Below, in pieces: positions 18,704-29,022 of a stretch of 32,327 bases of DNA (its first letter is position 1; each line of letters starts with the position of its first letter). The translations under genes and the position numbers were made by a program. Origin of the DNA: Alphaproteobacteria bacterium (GTDB lineage: Bacteria; Pseudomonadota; Alphaproteobacteria; RS24); NCBI GenBank assembly GCA_949498175.1, contig CATDDF010000095.1:1-32327 (forward strand), written 5' to 3'. The notes under the pieces are model-generated. The model was not told the DNA's origin and did no database searches. It was given only the letters and a program-made list of their open reading frames with translations.

Positions 18704-21700
18704 GCACCGCCGGTAAAACATCCTTTGATGCGCTTGACCCACATGGCTCGGCCTGGGTCGGGGCCAATGCGGGGGCCGGTAAAACCTATATTTTAGTGTC
18801 GCGGCTGGTGCGCCTCATGCTGGACGGTGTGGCGCCGGAAAAATTATTGTGCCTGACCTATACCCGCGCCGCCGCCGCCGAAATGCAAAGCCGCCTATTT
18901 GACCTCTTGGCCGAATGGGCCTTGCTCGATGACGCCGCCTTGCGTGCCGCCATTGGTGAAAGATTGGGCACGAAAACCGATAAAAAAATGCTTGCTGCGG
19001 CGCGCATTTTATTCGCCCGCGCCTTGGAAACGCCGGGCGGGCTGCGGGTGCAGACCATTCACGGTTTTTGCGAAAGCCTGCTCAAACGCTTTCCTCTGGA
19101 AGCCGGCCTGTCACCGCATTTTGACCTGATGGATGAACAAGACGCGCAAAATCTGCAAAGCGCAGTGATTGCCGATTTACTGCTTAATACGCAAAACCCC
19201 CAATCCGCCGCTGCCATGGCAGCGCTGACGCGTGCTTTGACCGAAGCCGATCTGATGGCACTGGGGCGGCAGGTTTTGGCGCGTCGCGCCCATTTTGACG
19301 GGGCGCAGGCGCGCACTAATTTGCGCGCATTGGCCCAATCCATGCAACTCGGTATAGGGCAAAGCGACGATTCGGCCCTGCCACAACCGGCCGATTTACT
19401 GCGCGCGGCGGGGGAAAAATTTCGCGCTACGGCGCGCGCCGCTAAGGATTGGTATGCAGCCGGCACAAGCACTGACCAGCAACAAGCCGCAAGATTGGAA
19501 AACTGGCTAGCCGCTTTTGCCGAAGCCGACAGTCCCGCCCGCAATGGCACCGACGCAGAGGCCGCTTGGCCTCATTTGCAGCAGGTCTTTTTCACCGGTG
19601 CCGGCGCGCCACGCGCCAGCCTATACACGCAAGGTCGCGCCGGTGAAAACCCGAAACTCGCCAATGCAATGGATGCAGCCGCGGCCGATATGGCGGCGCT
19701 TGACAATCAGCTGAAAGCCTTGGGCAATTACCACCTCACGGCCGCAATTTATGATTTTGCCGAGGCTTTGCTGCGCCTTTATGCGGCCAAAAAAAATCGT
19801 CATGGCGTGCTTGATTATGATGATTTGGTGACCATGACCGACCATATGCTGAGCGGGCCTGGCGCGGCGCAATGGGTTTTGTTCAAAATAGATAACGGGC
19901 TGGAGCATATTTTGGTCGATGAAGCGCAAGACACAAGCCCGGCGCAATGGCGCGTCATCACCGCGCTGGCCGATGCGTTTTTCGACGATGCCGGTCTGGC
20001 GGATGGCACGGAGCGCCCGCGTACTCTATTTGCCGTTGGCGACGAAAAGCAATCCATATTCAGCTTTCAAGGGGCCGACCCGCGCGGCTTTGACAATCAG
20101 CGGGCGCATTTTGAAAAAGCCATCGCCGCGATTGGCGGGCAATTTTCCTATATTCCTCTGACCCTGTCATGGCGTTCGTCGCCGGAAATACTGAAAGCCG
20201 TTGATTTGGTGTTTGCCGATGCGGAAAACCGCCAAGGTGTAAGCGCCGACGGTCGAGAGATTCATCATTTGGCCGAACGCGCCCAGGCCATTGGCCATGT
20301 GGAAATATGGCCCGCCTTGACTACACCACGCGCCGAAAATGCCGCCGCGCCATGGCAAATTCCCGATGGCGAGGAGATTGGCGGCCGCCGCAAATTGGCA
20401 CGACAAATTGCCGAGAAAATCGATACGCTTTTGCGCGATAAGGAGCAAAATATCGAAGCCGGTGATATTTTGGTTTTGGTGCGCAAGCGTGACGGCTTTG
20501 TGCCCGAACTAAGCCGAGCACTGAAACGCCGTCATATTGAAGTGGCCGGAGCTGACCGCATGGTGCTGCTGCAGCAATTGGCGGTCGCCGATATATTGGC
20601 TGCCTTCAATGTCACCTTAAACCCGAGCGACGATATGGCGCTGGCAATATTTCTGCGCAGCCCATTGGGCGGGTTGGACGAAAAAGCACTGTTCGGGCTT
20701 GCCCATGGCCGCAAGGCGAGCCTGTTTCAAGCCCTCGAAAACGCCGCAGAGAACGGTAAAAATGAGATAATCAGGGCGGCGCATCAGCGCCTTGATTGGT
20801 TGCGGCAACATAGCGATTTTCTTTCGCCTTATGAATTATTGGCGCAATTTTTGGGTGCTGAGGGCGCGCATAAATTACTGAGCCAAAGATTGGGCCAGGA
20901 AATTGACGATCCGCTGCACGAATTGCTGCGTCTGGCTTTGGCTTATGAAGCGCGCCATGCCGCCAGCCTGCAAGGCTTTGTCCATTGGCTGCAACAAGGT
21001 AGCCAAGACATTAAACGCGATATGGAAGCCGGTGGCGGCGCGGTGCGCATTATGACCGTGCACGGTGCCAAAGGGTTGGAAGCGCCGATTGTATTCTTGC
21101 CCGATACATGCCGCCATGCGGGCGGGGGCGGGACCGGCGAGCGCGTGCAATTTGCCGATTTGCCGAGCCAAGAAAATGTGCCCCTTTGGCGCGCCAGCAA
21201 AGCGCTGCGCGACCGACATAATGCGGCGCAAGTGGCGGCGGCAAAACAGGCGGCTTGGCAAGAAGAAAAGCGGCTTTTATATGTCGCCATGACGCGGGCG
21301 CGCGACCGACTTTATATTGGCGGCTGGCTATCAAAAGGTCGCTCGCAACCGCCTGATGACAGCTGGTATGGCATGATTGCCGGCGCGCTGGATGTGGCGG
21401 CGCAAGAAAAATTGGCCGGCGGAGAAAAGGCGCTTGAAAAGCAGGAAAAGGAAACCGCGCATGCGCCGATGATTTTGCCCGCTGCGCCCGCTTGGCTTAC
21501 CGAAAACCCGACCGATCGAGGGGAAGGATATGGCTTTTTCGGCAATAAAATATTCTCGCCGTCGGGGCTGGCCGATACAGGAGATGGTTTGGCCGGTCGC
21601 GGTCTCGATGATGCGCGTTTGCGCGCCGCCGCCGAGCGCGGCCGCGTCGTGCATAAATTATTTGAAATCCTGCCGCGCTATGAAAAAACCCGCCGCCGCG

Positions 21701-22152
21701 CGGCGGCGCAGGCCTATCTTGAGCATCATTTGGGCGCCGTTGACGCGGCATTGCCGGAGCAAATTATGGCCGTGATGGAAGATGCGACACTGGCCCCGCT
21801 ATTTTCAAATGCCGCTATGGCGGAAGCCCCGATTGGCGGGTTTTTGACCCGCCATGACGGCACAAGACTGGCACTTTCAGGACAAATTGACCGATTGGTC
21901 GAGACCGAAAGCGCTATTTTACTGGTCGATTTCAAAACCGGCACACCGCCAAAAGACCGAAATGGCGGTTCTTATTTGCCGCAAATGGCCGCCTATCGCG
22001 CGCTCATGCAAGCGACCCGAAAAACCGACAAGCCGGTTCAATGCGCGCTCATATGGACGCAAAGCGGGCGTATTGATTGGCTTGATGAAAACCGGCTTGA
22101 TGAGGTTTTGGCCGATATATTGGGCGGTACGCGCCCCCTTGAGAATCAATAA
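18700..22152 (+). CDS. addA: Double-strand break repair helicase AddA
   Basis: A 1150-residue UvrD-type helicase and nuclease, the motor subunit of AddAB. The P-loop GANAGAGKT is at 21-29 (K28, T29). Motif II is VDEAQD (D407, E408), motif III-like GDEKQSIFSFQGA follows, then MTVHGAKGLEAPIVFLP and LLYVAMTRARDRLYI. The C-terminal nuclease carries LLVDFKTG with D1077 and K1079. Domain order and length are typical of alphaproteobacterial AddA. ATG 18700 overlaps the addB stop by four bases, so the subunits are translated in tandem. trxA follows after 41 bases. Confidence 0.97.
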   Translation: MSTAGKTSFDALDPHGSAWVGANAGAGKTYILVSRLVRLMLDGVAPEKLLCLTYTRAAAAEMQSRLFDLLAEWALLDDAALRAAIGERLGTKTDKKMLAAARILFARALETPGGLRVQTIHGFCESLLKRFPLEAGLSPHFDLMDEQDAQNLQSAVIADLLLNTQNPQSAAAMAALTRALTEADLMALGRQVLARRAHFDGAQARTNLRALAQSMQLGIGQSDDSALPQPADLLRAAGEKFRATARAAKDWYAAGTSTDQQQAARLENWLAAFAEADSPARNGTDAEAAWPHLQQVFFTGAGAPRASLYTQGRAGENPKLANAMDAAAADMAALDNQLKALGNYHLTAAIYDFAEALLRLYAAKKNRHGVLDYDDLVTMTDHMLSGPGAAQWVLFKIDNGLEHILVDEAQDTSPAQWRVITALADAFFDDAGLADGTERPRTLFAVGDEKQSIFSFQGADPRGFDNQRAHFEKAIAAIGGQFSYIPLTLSWRSSPEILKAVDLVFADAENRQGVSADGREIHHLAERAQAIGHVEIWPALTTPRAENAAAPWQIPDGEEIGGRRKLARQIAEKIDTLLRDKEQNIEAGDILVLVRKRDGFVPELSRALKRRHIEVAGADRMVLLQQLAVADILAAFNVTLNPSDDMALAIFLRSPLGGLDEKALFGLAHGRKASLFQALENAAENGKNEIIRAAHQRLDWLRQHSDFLSPYELLAQFLGAEGAHKLLSQRLGQEIDDPLHELLRLALAYEARHAASLQGFVHWLQQGSQDIKRDMEAGGGAVRIMTVHGAKGLEAPIVFLPDTCRHAGGGGTGERVQFADLPSQENVPLWRASKALRDRHNAAQVAAAKQAAWQEEKRLLYVAMTRARDRLYIGGWLSKGRSQPPDDSWYGMIAGALDVAAQEKLAGGEKALEKQEKETAHAPMILPAAPAWLTENPTDRGEGYGFFGNKIFSPSGLADTGDGLAGRGLDDARLRAAAERGRVVHKLFEILPRYEKTRRRAAAQAYLEHHLGAVDAALPEQIMAVMEDATLAPLFSNAAMAEAPIGGFLTRHDGTRLALSGQIDRLVETESAILLVDFKTGTPPKDRNGGSYLPQMAAYRALMQATRKTDKPVQCALIWTQSGRIDWLDENRLDEVLADILGGTRPLENQ

Positions 22153-22193
22153 TCGCGCGCTTACATTAAACATAAGCGGAAAAGGAGCAGAAA

Positions 22194-22514
22194 ATGAGTG
22201 TCTCGCATATTAAGGATGATGAATTTGAACAGGCCGTTTTGAATGCCGACGGCCCGGTGCTGGTCGATTTTTGGGCCGAATGGTGCGGCCCGTGCAAGCA
22301 GATTGCACCGGCGCTTGACGAATTATCGGATGAATATGCGGGCAAAATCTCCATCATCAAAATCAATATTGATGAAAATCCCGAAGCGCCGACCACTTAT
22401 GGCGTGCGCTCCATACCGACCATGATGATTTTCCAAGACGGCCAAGCCGCCGCCACTAAAGTCGGCGCGGCACCAAAGAGCGACATTAAAAGCTGGATTG
22501 ACGAAAGCCTATAG
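22194..22514 (+). CDS. trxA: Thioredoxin
   Basis: A 106-residue cytoplasmic thioredoxin with the active site WCGPCK (C31, C34) and the cis-proline region SIPTMM. It reduces disulfides in proteins such as ribonucleotide reductase, using thioredoxin reductase. ATG 22194 follows AAAAGGAG at good spacing. It lies 41 bases after addA, probably in the same transcript, and is convergent with folC with only 11 bases between the stops. There is no room for a separate terminator. Confidence 0.97.
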   Translation: MSVSHIKDDEFEQAVLNADGPVLVDFWAEWCGPCKQIAPALDELSDEYAGKISIIKINIDENPEAPTTYGVRSIPTMMIFQDGQAAATKVGAAPKSDIKSWIDESL

Positions 22515-22525
22515 GCCGTCTCACC

Positions 22526-23815
22526 TCATCCATGATGGCGCAGCACGTCTCCGGCCAAATAGAGCGAGCCGGCAATGATGATCAGCGCATTCGGGTCGTC
22601 AATGGCGGCCAGCGCCGCAGCCGGATTGTCATAAGCGGCAGCCGATAAACCGATTTTCTGCGCCGCAGCCGCCAATTCGGCAGGGGGTAAGGCATTTTCA
22701 TTGCCGTCTATCGGCACGGCATATATCGACGCCGGTCTGTCGGAAATACCGGCCTGCAGCGCCGCCAAATAAGCCTCATGCGCTTTGCTGGTCAGCATAG
22801 CAAGAACGATATGCACCGGACGCGCCTCTTGCGCCATAGCCCAAGCGGCCAGCATATGCGCCGCCGCTTCATTGTGACCGCCATCGAGATAAAGCGCGGC
22901 CTCAGGCAAGCGTGCCGCCAAAGCCGTCACCATTGGCCCTTTGGTCAATCTCTGCAAACGCGCGGGCCAGCGCACGGTTTGCAAACCGGTTGCCATAGCT
23001 GTTTCATCGACACGCAAATAATCGGCACAGGCCAGAGCCAGACCGGCATTGTCAATCTGATGGCGGCCTTGTAATGCGGGCAAGGGCAGGGCATGGACGC
23101 TGTCGCCTATGGCAAAGCTTATGCCCTGTTCAGCGGGGCGGGCGGTGAAATCGCGCTTTGCCAGTTTGACCGGCGCACCGACCCGCGCCGCATGCGCCAA
23201 TAGAAATTCTTCCACTTGGCTTTCTTGTGCCGCCAGCATGAGCGGCACGCCCGGCTTCATAATGCCGGCTTTTTCCTCGGCAATCGACAACAGCGTATCG
23301 CCGAGAAATTCCTGATGGTCAAAACTGATCGGCGTAATGGCCGTGCATTTGGGGGTCACAACATTGGTCGCGTCCAGACGCCCGCCCAGCCCCACTTCAA
23401 GAATAAGATAATCGGCCGGATGCTCGGCAAAGGCGAGAAAAGCAGCTGCTGTCGTGACTTCAAAAAAAGTGATGGGACGGCCCTGATTGGCCGCTTCCAC
23501 GCGCTCTAGCACTTCTTCCAAAAGCGCTTCGGCAATCGGCTCACCGCCCAGAATAATGCGCTCATGAAAGCGCGTCAGATGCGGTGAGTGATAGGCATGG
23601 ACGCGGTGGCCTTGTGCTTCCAACATGGCCCGCAGCATGGCCGCAGTCGAGCCTTTGCCATTGGTGCCTGCAATATGGATGATGGGCGGGCATTTGTCTT
23701 GCGGATGCTCAAGCGCTGCCAAAAGCCGCCACATGCGGTCGAGCGATAAATCAATCAGCCGTGGATGCAACGCCAAAAGGCGTTCAAGCAAAATCTCTGA
23801 GCCGACGGTCGACAC
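22526..23815 (-). CDS. folC: Folylpolyglutamate synthase / dihydrofolate synthase
   Basis: A 429-residue Mur-ligase-like enzyme that adds Glu to dihydropteroate and to tetrahydrofolates. HPRLIDLSLDR near the N-terminus, the P-loop AGTNGKGST near 49-57, and ITPISFDHQEFLGDT followed by IAEEKAGI are characteristic. The start appears to be GTG at 23815, eight bases after the accD stop, without a clear Shine-Dalgarno; translation is probably coupled to accD. It is the last gene of the minus-strand series. The accD-folC pairing is widespread in Proteobacteria. Confidence 0.95.
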   Translation of the reverse strand: MSTVGSEILLERLLALHPRLIDLSLDRMWRLLAALEHPQDKCPPIIHIAGTNGKGSTAAMLRAMLEAQGHRVHAYHSPHLTRFHERIILGGEPIAEALLEEVLERVEAANQGRPITFFEVTTAAAFLAFAEHPADYLILEVGLGGRLDATNVVTPKCTAITPISFDHQEFLGDTLLSIAEEKAGIMKPGVPLMLAAQESQVEEFLLAHAARVGAPVKLAKRDFTARPAEQGISFAIGDSVHALPLPALQGRHQIDNAGLALACADYLRVDETAMATGLQTVRWPARLQRLTKGPMVTALAARLPEAALYLDGGHNEAAAHMLAAWAMAQEARPVHIVLAMLTSKAHEAYLAALQAGISDRPASIYAVPIDGNENALPPAELAAAAQKIGLSAAAYDNPAAALAAIDDPNALIIIAGSLYLAGDVLRHHG

Positions 23816-23823
23816 GAGTGGCG

Positions 23824-24699
23824 CTATGCGCCGGCGCTTTCGGGCGCGCGGCCACCGGTCAGCAAATCAATAAGCCGCGCCAAGGTGGCCGGCATATCAT
23901 GGCGATGCACCACCATATCGACCATACCATGCTCGAGTAAATATTCGGCGCGCTGAAAGCCCTCGGGCAATTTTTCCTTAATCGTATCTTGAATGACGCG
24001 CGGACCGGCAAAGCCGATAAGCGCGCCCGGTTCGGCAATATGAACATCGCCCAACATGCCGTAAGAGGCGGTTACCCCGCCGGTTGTCGGATCGGTCAGC
24101 ACGACAATATAAGGCAGGCCGCGCTCGCGCAATTGCTGCACAATCACCGTGGTGCGCGGCATTTGCATGAGCGATAAAATACCTTCCTGCATACGCGCGC
24201 CGCCGGCCGCCGCGACCATGATAAGCGGCGCATGATGAGCGAGTGCCGCTTCACCGGCGGCCACCACCGCCTCACCGGCGGCCATGCCCAAAGAGCCGCC
24301 CATAAAGGCAAAATCCTGCACGGCGATAATCGCCGGACGCCCGCCCAAATCGCCTTTGGCGACTTTCACCGCATCCTTATCGCCGCTTTTGGCGCGTGCT
24401 TCTTTCAAGCGCTCGGCATATTTTTTCTGGTCTTTGAATTTCAGCGGGTCATGGGCGACATCGGGCAGTTCGAGCAGTTCATATTCGCCCTTATCAAACA
24501 AGGCTTGAAAGCGCGCTGTCGCCCCAATGCGCATATGATGGTCGCAGCCCGGACAGACTTTTTGAAGGTTCTCCAAATCGCGATGAAAAATCATCTCGCC
24601 GCATTTTTTGCACGCCTCCCATAAATTATCAGGCGTATCATCATGCTCGCGAAACACGCTTGGAAAGCGCGGACGGACGAAATTTTTAATCCAATTCAT
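23824..24699 (-). CDS. accD: Acetyl-CoA carboxylase, carboxyltransferase beta subunit
   Basis: A 291-residue subunit that, with AccA, moves the carboxyl group from biotin to acetyl-CoA to give malonyl-CoA for fatty acid synthesis. An N-terminal four-cysteine zinc finger (C30, C33, C49, C52) is followed by a crotonase-like carboxyltransferase domain with [14 protein letters not shown] and [14 protein letters not shown] 24699 has GGAGGCAGG upstream. It lies 40 bases after trpA and eight before folC. AccA is not in the window. Confidence 0.97.
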   Translation of the reverse strand: MNWIKNFVRPRFPSVFREHDDTPDNLWEACKKCGEMIFHRDLENLQKVCPGCDHHMRIGATARFQALFDKGEYELLELPDVAHDPLKFKDQKKYAERLKEARAKSGDKDAVKVAKGDLGGRPAIIAVQDFAFMGGSLGMAAGEAVVAAGEAALAHHAPLIMVAAAGGARMQEGILSLMQMPRTTVIVQQLRERGLPYIVVLTDPTTGGVTASYGMLGDVHIAEPGALIGFAGPRVIQDTIKEKLPEGFQRAEYLLEHGMVDMVVHRHDMPATLARLIDLLTGGRAPESAGA

Positions 24700-24739
24700 A
24701 GCCTGCCTCCATATTGCATCAAGACCAAAGGCGAATCAG

Positions 24740-25546
24740 CTATTTCCTGTTTACACCCTCGGCCAGCGCACTGGCAAGCGCCAGAACCCGTTTTACCGTA
24801 TCGGCTCGGTTTTCTGCCGTTTCGGCAATCACATCAACCAGGGCCGAGCCGACGACAACGCCATCGGAACTGGCCGCCAAAGCGGCGGCTTGTTCAGGCG
24901 TGCGAATACCGAAACCGACACAGACCGGCAGTTGGGTTTGCCGTTTTATGCGCGCAATATTTTCGGCGACGGCCTGTTGCTGCGGCGCGGCGGCACCGGT
25001 TATGCCGGTAATGGAGACGTAATAGACAAAACCCGATGTATTGTTTAACACGTGCGGCAGACGCTTATCATCCGTTGTCGGCGTGGCGAGGCGAATAAAA
25101 TTAAGTCCGGCCTGCATGGCGGGGAGACATAATTCATCATCTTCCTCGGCCGGCAAATCGACAATAATCAAACCGTCAACCCCGGCCTGTTTGGCCTCGG
25201 CAATGAATTTATCAACGCCATAATGATAAATCGGATTGTAATAACCCATCAGCACAATCGGCGTGGCGTCATTTCCGGCGCGGAAATCGGCGACCATATT
25301 TAAAGTGCCTTTAAGCGTTTGACCGGCGGCCAAAGCGCGTTGCGAGGCGGCCTGAATGGCCGGCCCATCGGCCATCGGATCGGTAAAGGGCATGCCCAGT
25401 TCAATAATATCAGCGCCGGCCGATGGCAGACCGGCAAGGATCTCGGCGGAAATCTGCACATCCGGATCGCCCGCCGTGATGAAGGCGACAAAGGCCTTGC
25501 GGTTCCGGCTTTGCAAATCGGCAAATAAATCGTCAATACGGCTCAT
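24740..25546 (-). CDS. trpA: Tryptophan synthase alpha chain
   Basis: A 268-residue TIM-barrel subunit that splits indole-3-glycerol phosphate to indole and glyceraldehyde 3-phosphate; indole passes to TrpB. The catalytic residues fall at the classical numbers E49 ([11 protein letters not shown]) and D60 (MADGPAIQ). The phosphate-binding region [10 protein letters not shown] is present. The ATG at 25546 lies one base after the trpB stop, so the two chains are probably made in balance by coupled translation. Confidence 0.98.
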   Translation of the reverse strand: MSRIDDLFADLQSRNRKAFVAFITAGDPDVQISAEILAGLPSAGADIIELGMPFTDPMADGPAIQAASQRALAAGQTLKGTLNMVADFRAGNDATPIVLMGYYNPIYHYGVDKFIAEAKQAGVDGLIIVDLPAEEDDELCLPAMQAGLNFIRLATPTTDDKRLPHVLNNTSGFVYYVSITGITGAAAPQQQAVAENIARIKRQTQLPVCVGFGIRTPEQAAALAASSDGVVVGSALVDVIAETAENRADTVKRVLALASALAEGVNRK

Positions 25547-25547
25547 A

Positions 25548-26759
25548 TCAAAGCGTCACATTCAAATGGTCGGCCACGGCGAACACATCCTTATCACCGC
25601 GTCCGCACATATTCATCACCAATAAATGCTCGGGCGGCAAATCACCGGCAATTTTACCGACATGAGCGAGCGCATGGCTCGGTTCCAATGCCGGAATAAT
25701 ACCTTCCAAGCGGGTGATCAATTGAAACGCTTCCAACGCTTCCCCATCCGTGGCCGAGACATAATTGACGCGGCCCGTATCACGCAAATAAGCATGTTCC
25801 GGGCCAATACCCGGATAATCAAGCCCGGCCGAAATGGAATGACCCTCAATGATTTGCCCATCATCATCTTGCAAAAGATAGGTGCGATTGCCGTGCAATA
25901 TGCCGGGCGTGCCACCGGCCAGAGAGGCCGCATGGTCGGGCGTATCGAGACCGAAACCGCCAGCTTCAACGCCGATAATATTGACATCGCGCTCGTCGAG
26001 GAACGGGTGAAACAAGCCCATCGCATTGGAGCCACCGCCAATACAGGCAATCAGCGTATCGGGCAGACGCCCTTCGCGCTCGAGCATTTGCCGTTTGGTT
26101 TCACGCCCGATAATCGATTGAAAATCGCGTACCATGGCAGGATAGGGATGCGGGCCGGCCACTGTGCCGATAATGTAAAACGTGTCATCGACATGGGTCA
26201 CCCAATCACGCAACGCTTCATTCATCGCATCTTTCAGCGTGCCGGCACCCGAAGTGACGGGACGAATATCAGCCCCCAAAAGCTTCATACGAAAGACATT
26301 GGGCTTTTGCCGTTCAATATCCGTCGCGCCCATGAAAACCGTGCACGGCAAACCGAAGCGCGCCGCCACTGTGGCCACGGCGACACCGTGTTGACCGGCA
26401 CCGGTTTCGGCAATGATGCGGGTTTTGCCCATGCGTTTGGCGAGCAATATTTGCCCCAAACAATTATTGATTTTATGGCTGCCCGTATGGTTCAACTCAT
26501 CGCGCTTCAAATAAATTTTCGCGCCGCCATAATGTTCAGTCAAACGTTCGGCAAAATAAAGCGGGCTGGGACGGCCGACATAATGGGTCTGCAAATCCTG
26601 CAATTGCGCGGCAAAGCCGTCATCTTGTTTGGCCGCTTCATAAGCCGCTTCCAAATCAAGGATAAGCGGCATCAGCGTTTCGGCGACAAAGCGCCCGCCA
26701 TAAAGTCCGAACCGACCCTTATCGTCAGGCCCTTCGCGATATGAATTTTCTTGCGCCAA
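25548..26759 (-). CDS. trpB: Tryptophan synthase beta chain
   Basis: A PLP enzyme of about 403 residues that joins indole and serine to tryptophan. The PLP lysine is in HTGSHKINN (K96 with this start), the phosphate loop is [10 protein letters not shown], and [14 protein letters not shown] lies near the N-terminus. I chose TTG at 26759, four bases after the trpF stop and behind GGGG. An upstream in-frame TTG at 26795 would add 12 residues and overlap trpF. No ATG lies in the expected place. It sits between trpF and trpA in the usual order; the other trp genes are elsewhere. Confidence 0.96.
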   Translation of the reverse strand: MAQENSYREGPDDKGRFGLYGGRFVAETLMPLILDLEAAYEAAKQDDGFAAQLQDLQTHYVGRPSPLYFAERLTEHYGGAKIYLKRDELNHTGSHKINNCLGQILLAKRMGKTRIIAETGAGQHGVAVATVAARFGLPCTVFMGATDIERQKPNVFRMKLLGADIRPVTSGAGTLKDAMNEALRDWVTHVDDTFYIIGTVAGPHPYPAMVRDFQSIIGRETKRQMLEREGRLPDTLIACIGGGSNAMGLFHPFLDERDVNIIGVEAGGFGLDTPDHAASLAGGTPGILHGNRTYLLQDDDGQIIEGHSISAGLDYPGIGPEHAYLRDTGRVNYVSATDGEALEAFQLITRLEGIIPALEPSHALAHVGKIAGDLPPEHLLVMNMCGRGDKDVFAVADHLNVTL

Positions 26760-26763
26760 CTCG

Positions 26764-27417
26764 CTACCCCAAATCTTCGCCGCGCGCGGCGGCAATAAAC
26801 GCTTCCATCAAATGCTCATCTTTCTCACCCGCCGCGCTTTCAACGCCGCTGGCCGCATCGACCATAGGCGCGCCGGTCACGGCCAGCGCTTGCGCAATAT
26901 TCTGCGCCGTCAAACCGCCGGCCAAAAGATAAGGCTTGGACAGGTCATACGCTTTCAATGCGGTCCAGTCAAAGGTTTCACCCAGCCCGCCGGTCAATTG
27001 CGCCTCTTTGGGCGGTTTGGCATCGAACAAAAACCAATCGGCACAATCCTGATAATCCGCCGCGCGCGCTACATCATTGGCGGTTTCCACAGGCAGTGCC
27101 TTGATTATGGCGGCATGGGAGCGGCGTTTTATCTCGGCCACCCGCGCCGGCGTTTCATGGCCGTGCAATTGCAAGCGATGCGGGCTAATGGCGGCCAAAG
27201 CGCGGTCTATGGCATCATCATCGGGATCGACCAAAAGGGCGACGCGCTCCATATCGGAACGGCAGGCCGCGGCCAAGGCAGCGGCATTATCTTGCGTCAC
27301 ATAACGCGGCGATGTCTCGACGAAATTAAACCCGACCAAATCGACGCCGAGGCGGTTCATCGCTTCAATATCGACCGCCCGTGTGACGCCGCATATTTTG
27401 ATCAAGGGCCCGCCCAT
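26764..27417 (-). CDS. trpF: Phosphoribosylanthranilate isomerase
   Basis: A 217-residue TIM-barrel enzyme catalysing the Amadori rearrangement of N-(5'-phosphoribosyl)anthranilate in tryptophan synthesis. The catalytic Cys is C9 in [28 protein letters not shown] with the likely acid Asp, and the phosphate-binding [10 protein letters not shown] are as expected. The ATG shares one base with the pyrF stop (TAATG), a sign of coupled translation. A start four bases after its own stop begins trpB. Confidence 0.96.
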   Translation of the reverse strand: MGGPLIKICGVTRAVDIEAMNRLGVDLVGFNFVETSPRYVTQDNAAALAAACRSDMERVALLVDPDDDAIDRALAAISPHRLQLHGHETPARVAEIKRRSHAAIIKALPVETANDVARAADYQDCADWFLFDAKPPKEAQLTGGLGETFDWTALKAYDLSKPYLLAGGLTAQNIAQALAVTGAPMVDAASGVESAAGEKDEHLMEAFIAAARGEDLG

Positions 27418-28136
27418 TATGCGGTCTCCTTTGCCGCCAGCAGCGCGGTTTTAATCGCTTGCGCCGCCATGGCACAATTTTCGGCTTCGGTAATGGCACG
27501 GCCAATGACCAATATATCGGCACCGGCGCTTTGCGCCTGTTCCGGCGTCATCACCCGTTTCTGGTCATGGGCATCACTGCCGGCCGGGCGAATGCCGGGC
27601 ACAATGAGCTTGAACTCATCGCCCATTTCGGCGCGCAGCGCATCAATCTCATGGGCTGAACACACCACCCCTTGCATACCATTGGTGCGCGCCAGCTCGG
27701 CCAGCCGCAAAACCTGCTCGCGCGGTGTGCCTTTTATGCCCATATCGTGCAAATCGCTTTCGGCCAGGCTGGTCAAAACCGTCACCGCCAACATGGTCGG
27801 CGCAGCAAAGCCTTTATCCTCGGCTTGCGCCGCCGCATCGGCCGCCGCGCGCATCATGGCGCCGCCGCCGCCGCCATGCACATTCAAAAGACGCGGCTCC
27901 AAAGGCGCCAGCGCGCGCACGGCTTGCGCCACCGTATTGGGAATATCGTGCAGTTTCAAATCGAGAAATATCGGCACGCCGCTTGCCGCCAATTTTTGAT
28001 AACCGACAGCGCCATGCGCGTAGAAAAATTCCATGCCGATTTTCAGCCCGTCAATATGGCCGCTCAGGCGTTGCATCAAGCTTTCCGCTTGGCCGATATC
28101 AGGCGTGTCAAGGGCGCAATAAATCTCAGCCGACAT
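27417..28136 (-). CDS. pyrF: Orotidine 5'-phosphate decarboxylase
   Basis: A 239-residue TIM-barrel enzyme making UMP from OMP. The catalytic array is FLDLKLHDIPNTV with D59, K61 and D64; K32 also belongs to the site, and VPGIRP...RVMTPEQA binds phosphate. ATG 28136 gives the normal length. It overlaps the end of lapA by 11 bases and has a weak AAGAAAGAG upstream. Earlier ATGs at 28151 and 28154 are possible. The pairing with trpF joins pyrimidine and tryptophan synthesis, both of which use PRPP-derived substrates. Confidence 0.96.
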   Translation of the reverse strand: MSAEIYCALDTPDIGQAESLMQRLSGHIDGLKIGMEFFYAHGAVGYQKLAASGVPIFLDLKLHDIPNTVAQAVRALAPLEPRLLNVHGGGGGAMMRAAADAAAQAEDKGFAAPTMLAVTVLTSLAESDLHDMGIKGTPREQVLRLAELARTNGMQGVVCSAHEIDALRAEMGDEFKLIVPGIRPAGSDAHDQKRVMTPEQAQSAGADILVIGRAITEAENCAMAAQAIKTALLAAKETA

Positions 28137-28569
28137 CGCTCTTTCTTGCATCATTTTTTGCTTCCCTTTCCTCATCCTGCGGCGCGGCAGGCTTGTCTGA
28201 CAAAGCCGCTTTGGAGGCAATGGCCGATGCCGTGTCAGCACGGCCTGCTTCTGATGCGGATTGTGACGCTTTTATCACGGGCAGTGCGGCAGGCAAAGCG
28301 CGCCCAGAGGCTTTTTTCCCGATATGACCGAGCGCCCATCCGGCCAATAGGCCGACGGCAAAAGCCGCCAATATGGCGATGAAAAGCGGCATGGTGACAG
28401 CACTCTCAGGCGCCGCGCGGGTCAAATCCAAAGGGTTGAGCGACACGGTGACGGTCTGTCGGTTGAGTATGGCGAGCGGCAATAAAATTGCCAAAGAAAG
28501 AAGGAAAACCAAACGCGTGACAAGATTTTTGACCAGCCTTGCCGATGCTGTAAGCCATTGCCCGACCAA
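28126..28569 (-). CDS. lapA: LapA-domain membrane protein
   Basis: A 147-residue small membrane protein of the LapA (DUF1049) family. Two hydrophobic helices, about residues 18-36 and 60-82, are separated by a beta-like stretch (NRQTVTVSLNPLDL). The C-terminal 60 residues are Ala/Ser-rich and charged, probably disordered and cytoplasmic. In E. coli LapA works with LapB in control of lipopolysaccharide synthesis; the role in Alphaproteobacteria is not settled. The likely start is TTG 28569, two bases after the ihfB stop. The end overlaps pyrF. The ihfB-lapA neighbourhood is common. Confidence 0.8.
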   Translation of the reverse strand: MVGQWLTASARLVKNLVTRLVFLLSLAILLPLAILNRQTVTVSLNPLDLTRAAPESAVTMPLFIAILAAFAVGLLAGWALGHIGKKASGRALPAALPVIKASQSASEAGRADTASAIASKAALSDKPAAPQDEEREAKNDARKSDVG

Positions 28570-28571
28570 GC

Positions 28572-28862
28572 TTACGAACCGCCGTCCCGGTTCATGCGTT
28601 CGCGCAAATCCTTGCCGGTCTTGAAAAACGGCGCATGTTTTTTGGCGACGGCAACGGATTCGCCGGTGCGCGGATTGCGTCCGATACGGGCATCGCGTTG
28701 TTTTACCGAAAATGTACCAAAGCCTCGCAATTCAACGCGGTCGCCGCGCCCCATGGCGTCACCAATTTCGTCGAGCAAATGATTGACAATGGATTCGACA
28801 TCACGTTGGTAAAGATGCGGATAAAGCTCCGCAATTTTGACGATGAGTTCAGACTTAATCAT
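28572..28862 (-). CDS. ihfB: Integration host factor subunit beta
   Basis: A 96-residue DNA-bending protein of the HU/IHF family that pairs with IhfA in replication, recombination and transcription control. [12 protein letters not shown], the [12 protein letters not shown] core and the DNA-inserting arm [12 protein letters not shown] are diagnostic. I chose ATG 28862 rather than 28868 because AAAGG then lies seven bases upstream. A weak promoter (TTGACG at 28912-28917, poor -10) may lie in the gap after the rpsA terminator, so ihfB probably opens the transcript running to folC. Confidence 0.95.
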   Translation of the reverse strand: MIKSELIVKIAELYPHLYQRDVESIVNHLLDEIGDAMGRGDRVELRGFGTFSVKQRDARIGRNPRTGESVAVAKKHAPFFKTGKDLRERMNRDGGS

Positions 28863-28948
28863 ATGCATGCCTTTGAAAATGCTTGCTTAAGCTGCCACTA
28901 AGCCCGCCATGCGTCAAGCGTCTGTGTAAGAAATAATGCTTGAGACAA

Positions 28949-28985
28949 AACCGGCCCGCCGGAGCTTTTGTCCGACAGGCCGGTT
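28949..28985 (-). terminator. Rho-independent terminator of rpsA
   Basis: On the minus strand a 15-bp stem (28971-28985 with 28949-28963, two G-T pairs) closes a 7-base loop and is followed by a short T run ending TTTTG. It lies about 40 bases past the rpsA stop, separating aroA-cmk-rpsA from the ihfB series. Confidence 0.8.
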
Positions 28986-29022
28986 GGATTTATATCGACG
29001 GCGGTGCGCCGAAAGCGGACGC

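Noticed and set aside
25626-27999. Long open frames on the plus strand opposite trpB, trpF and pyrF (up to about 395 codons)
   Set aside because: They are mirror frames of well-identified genes, their translations show no domain pattern, and the composition reflects the codon use of the real genes.
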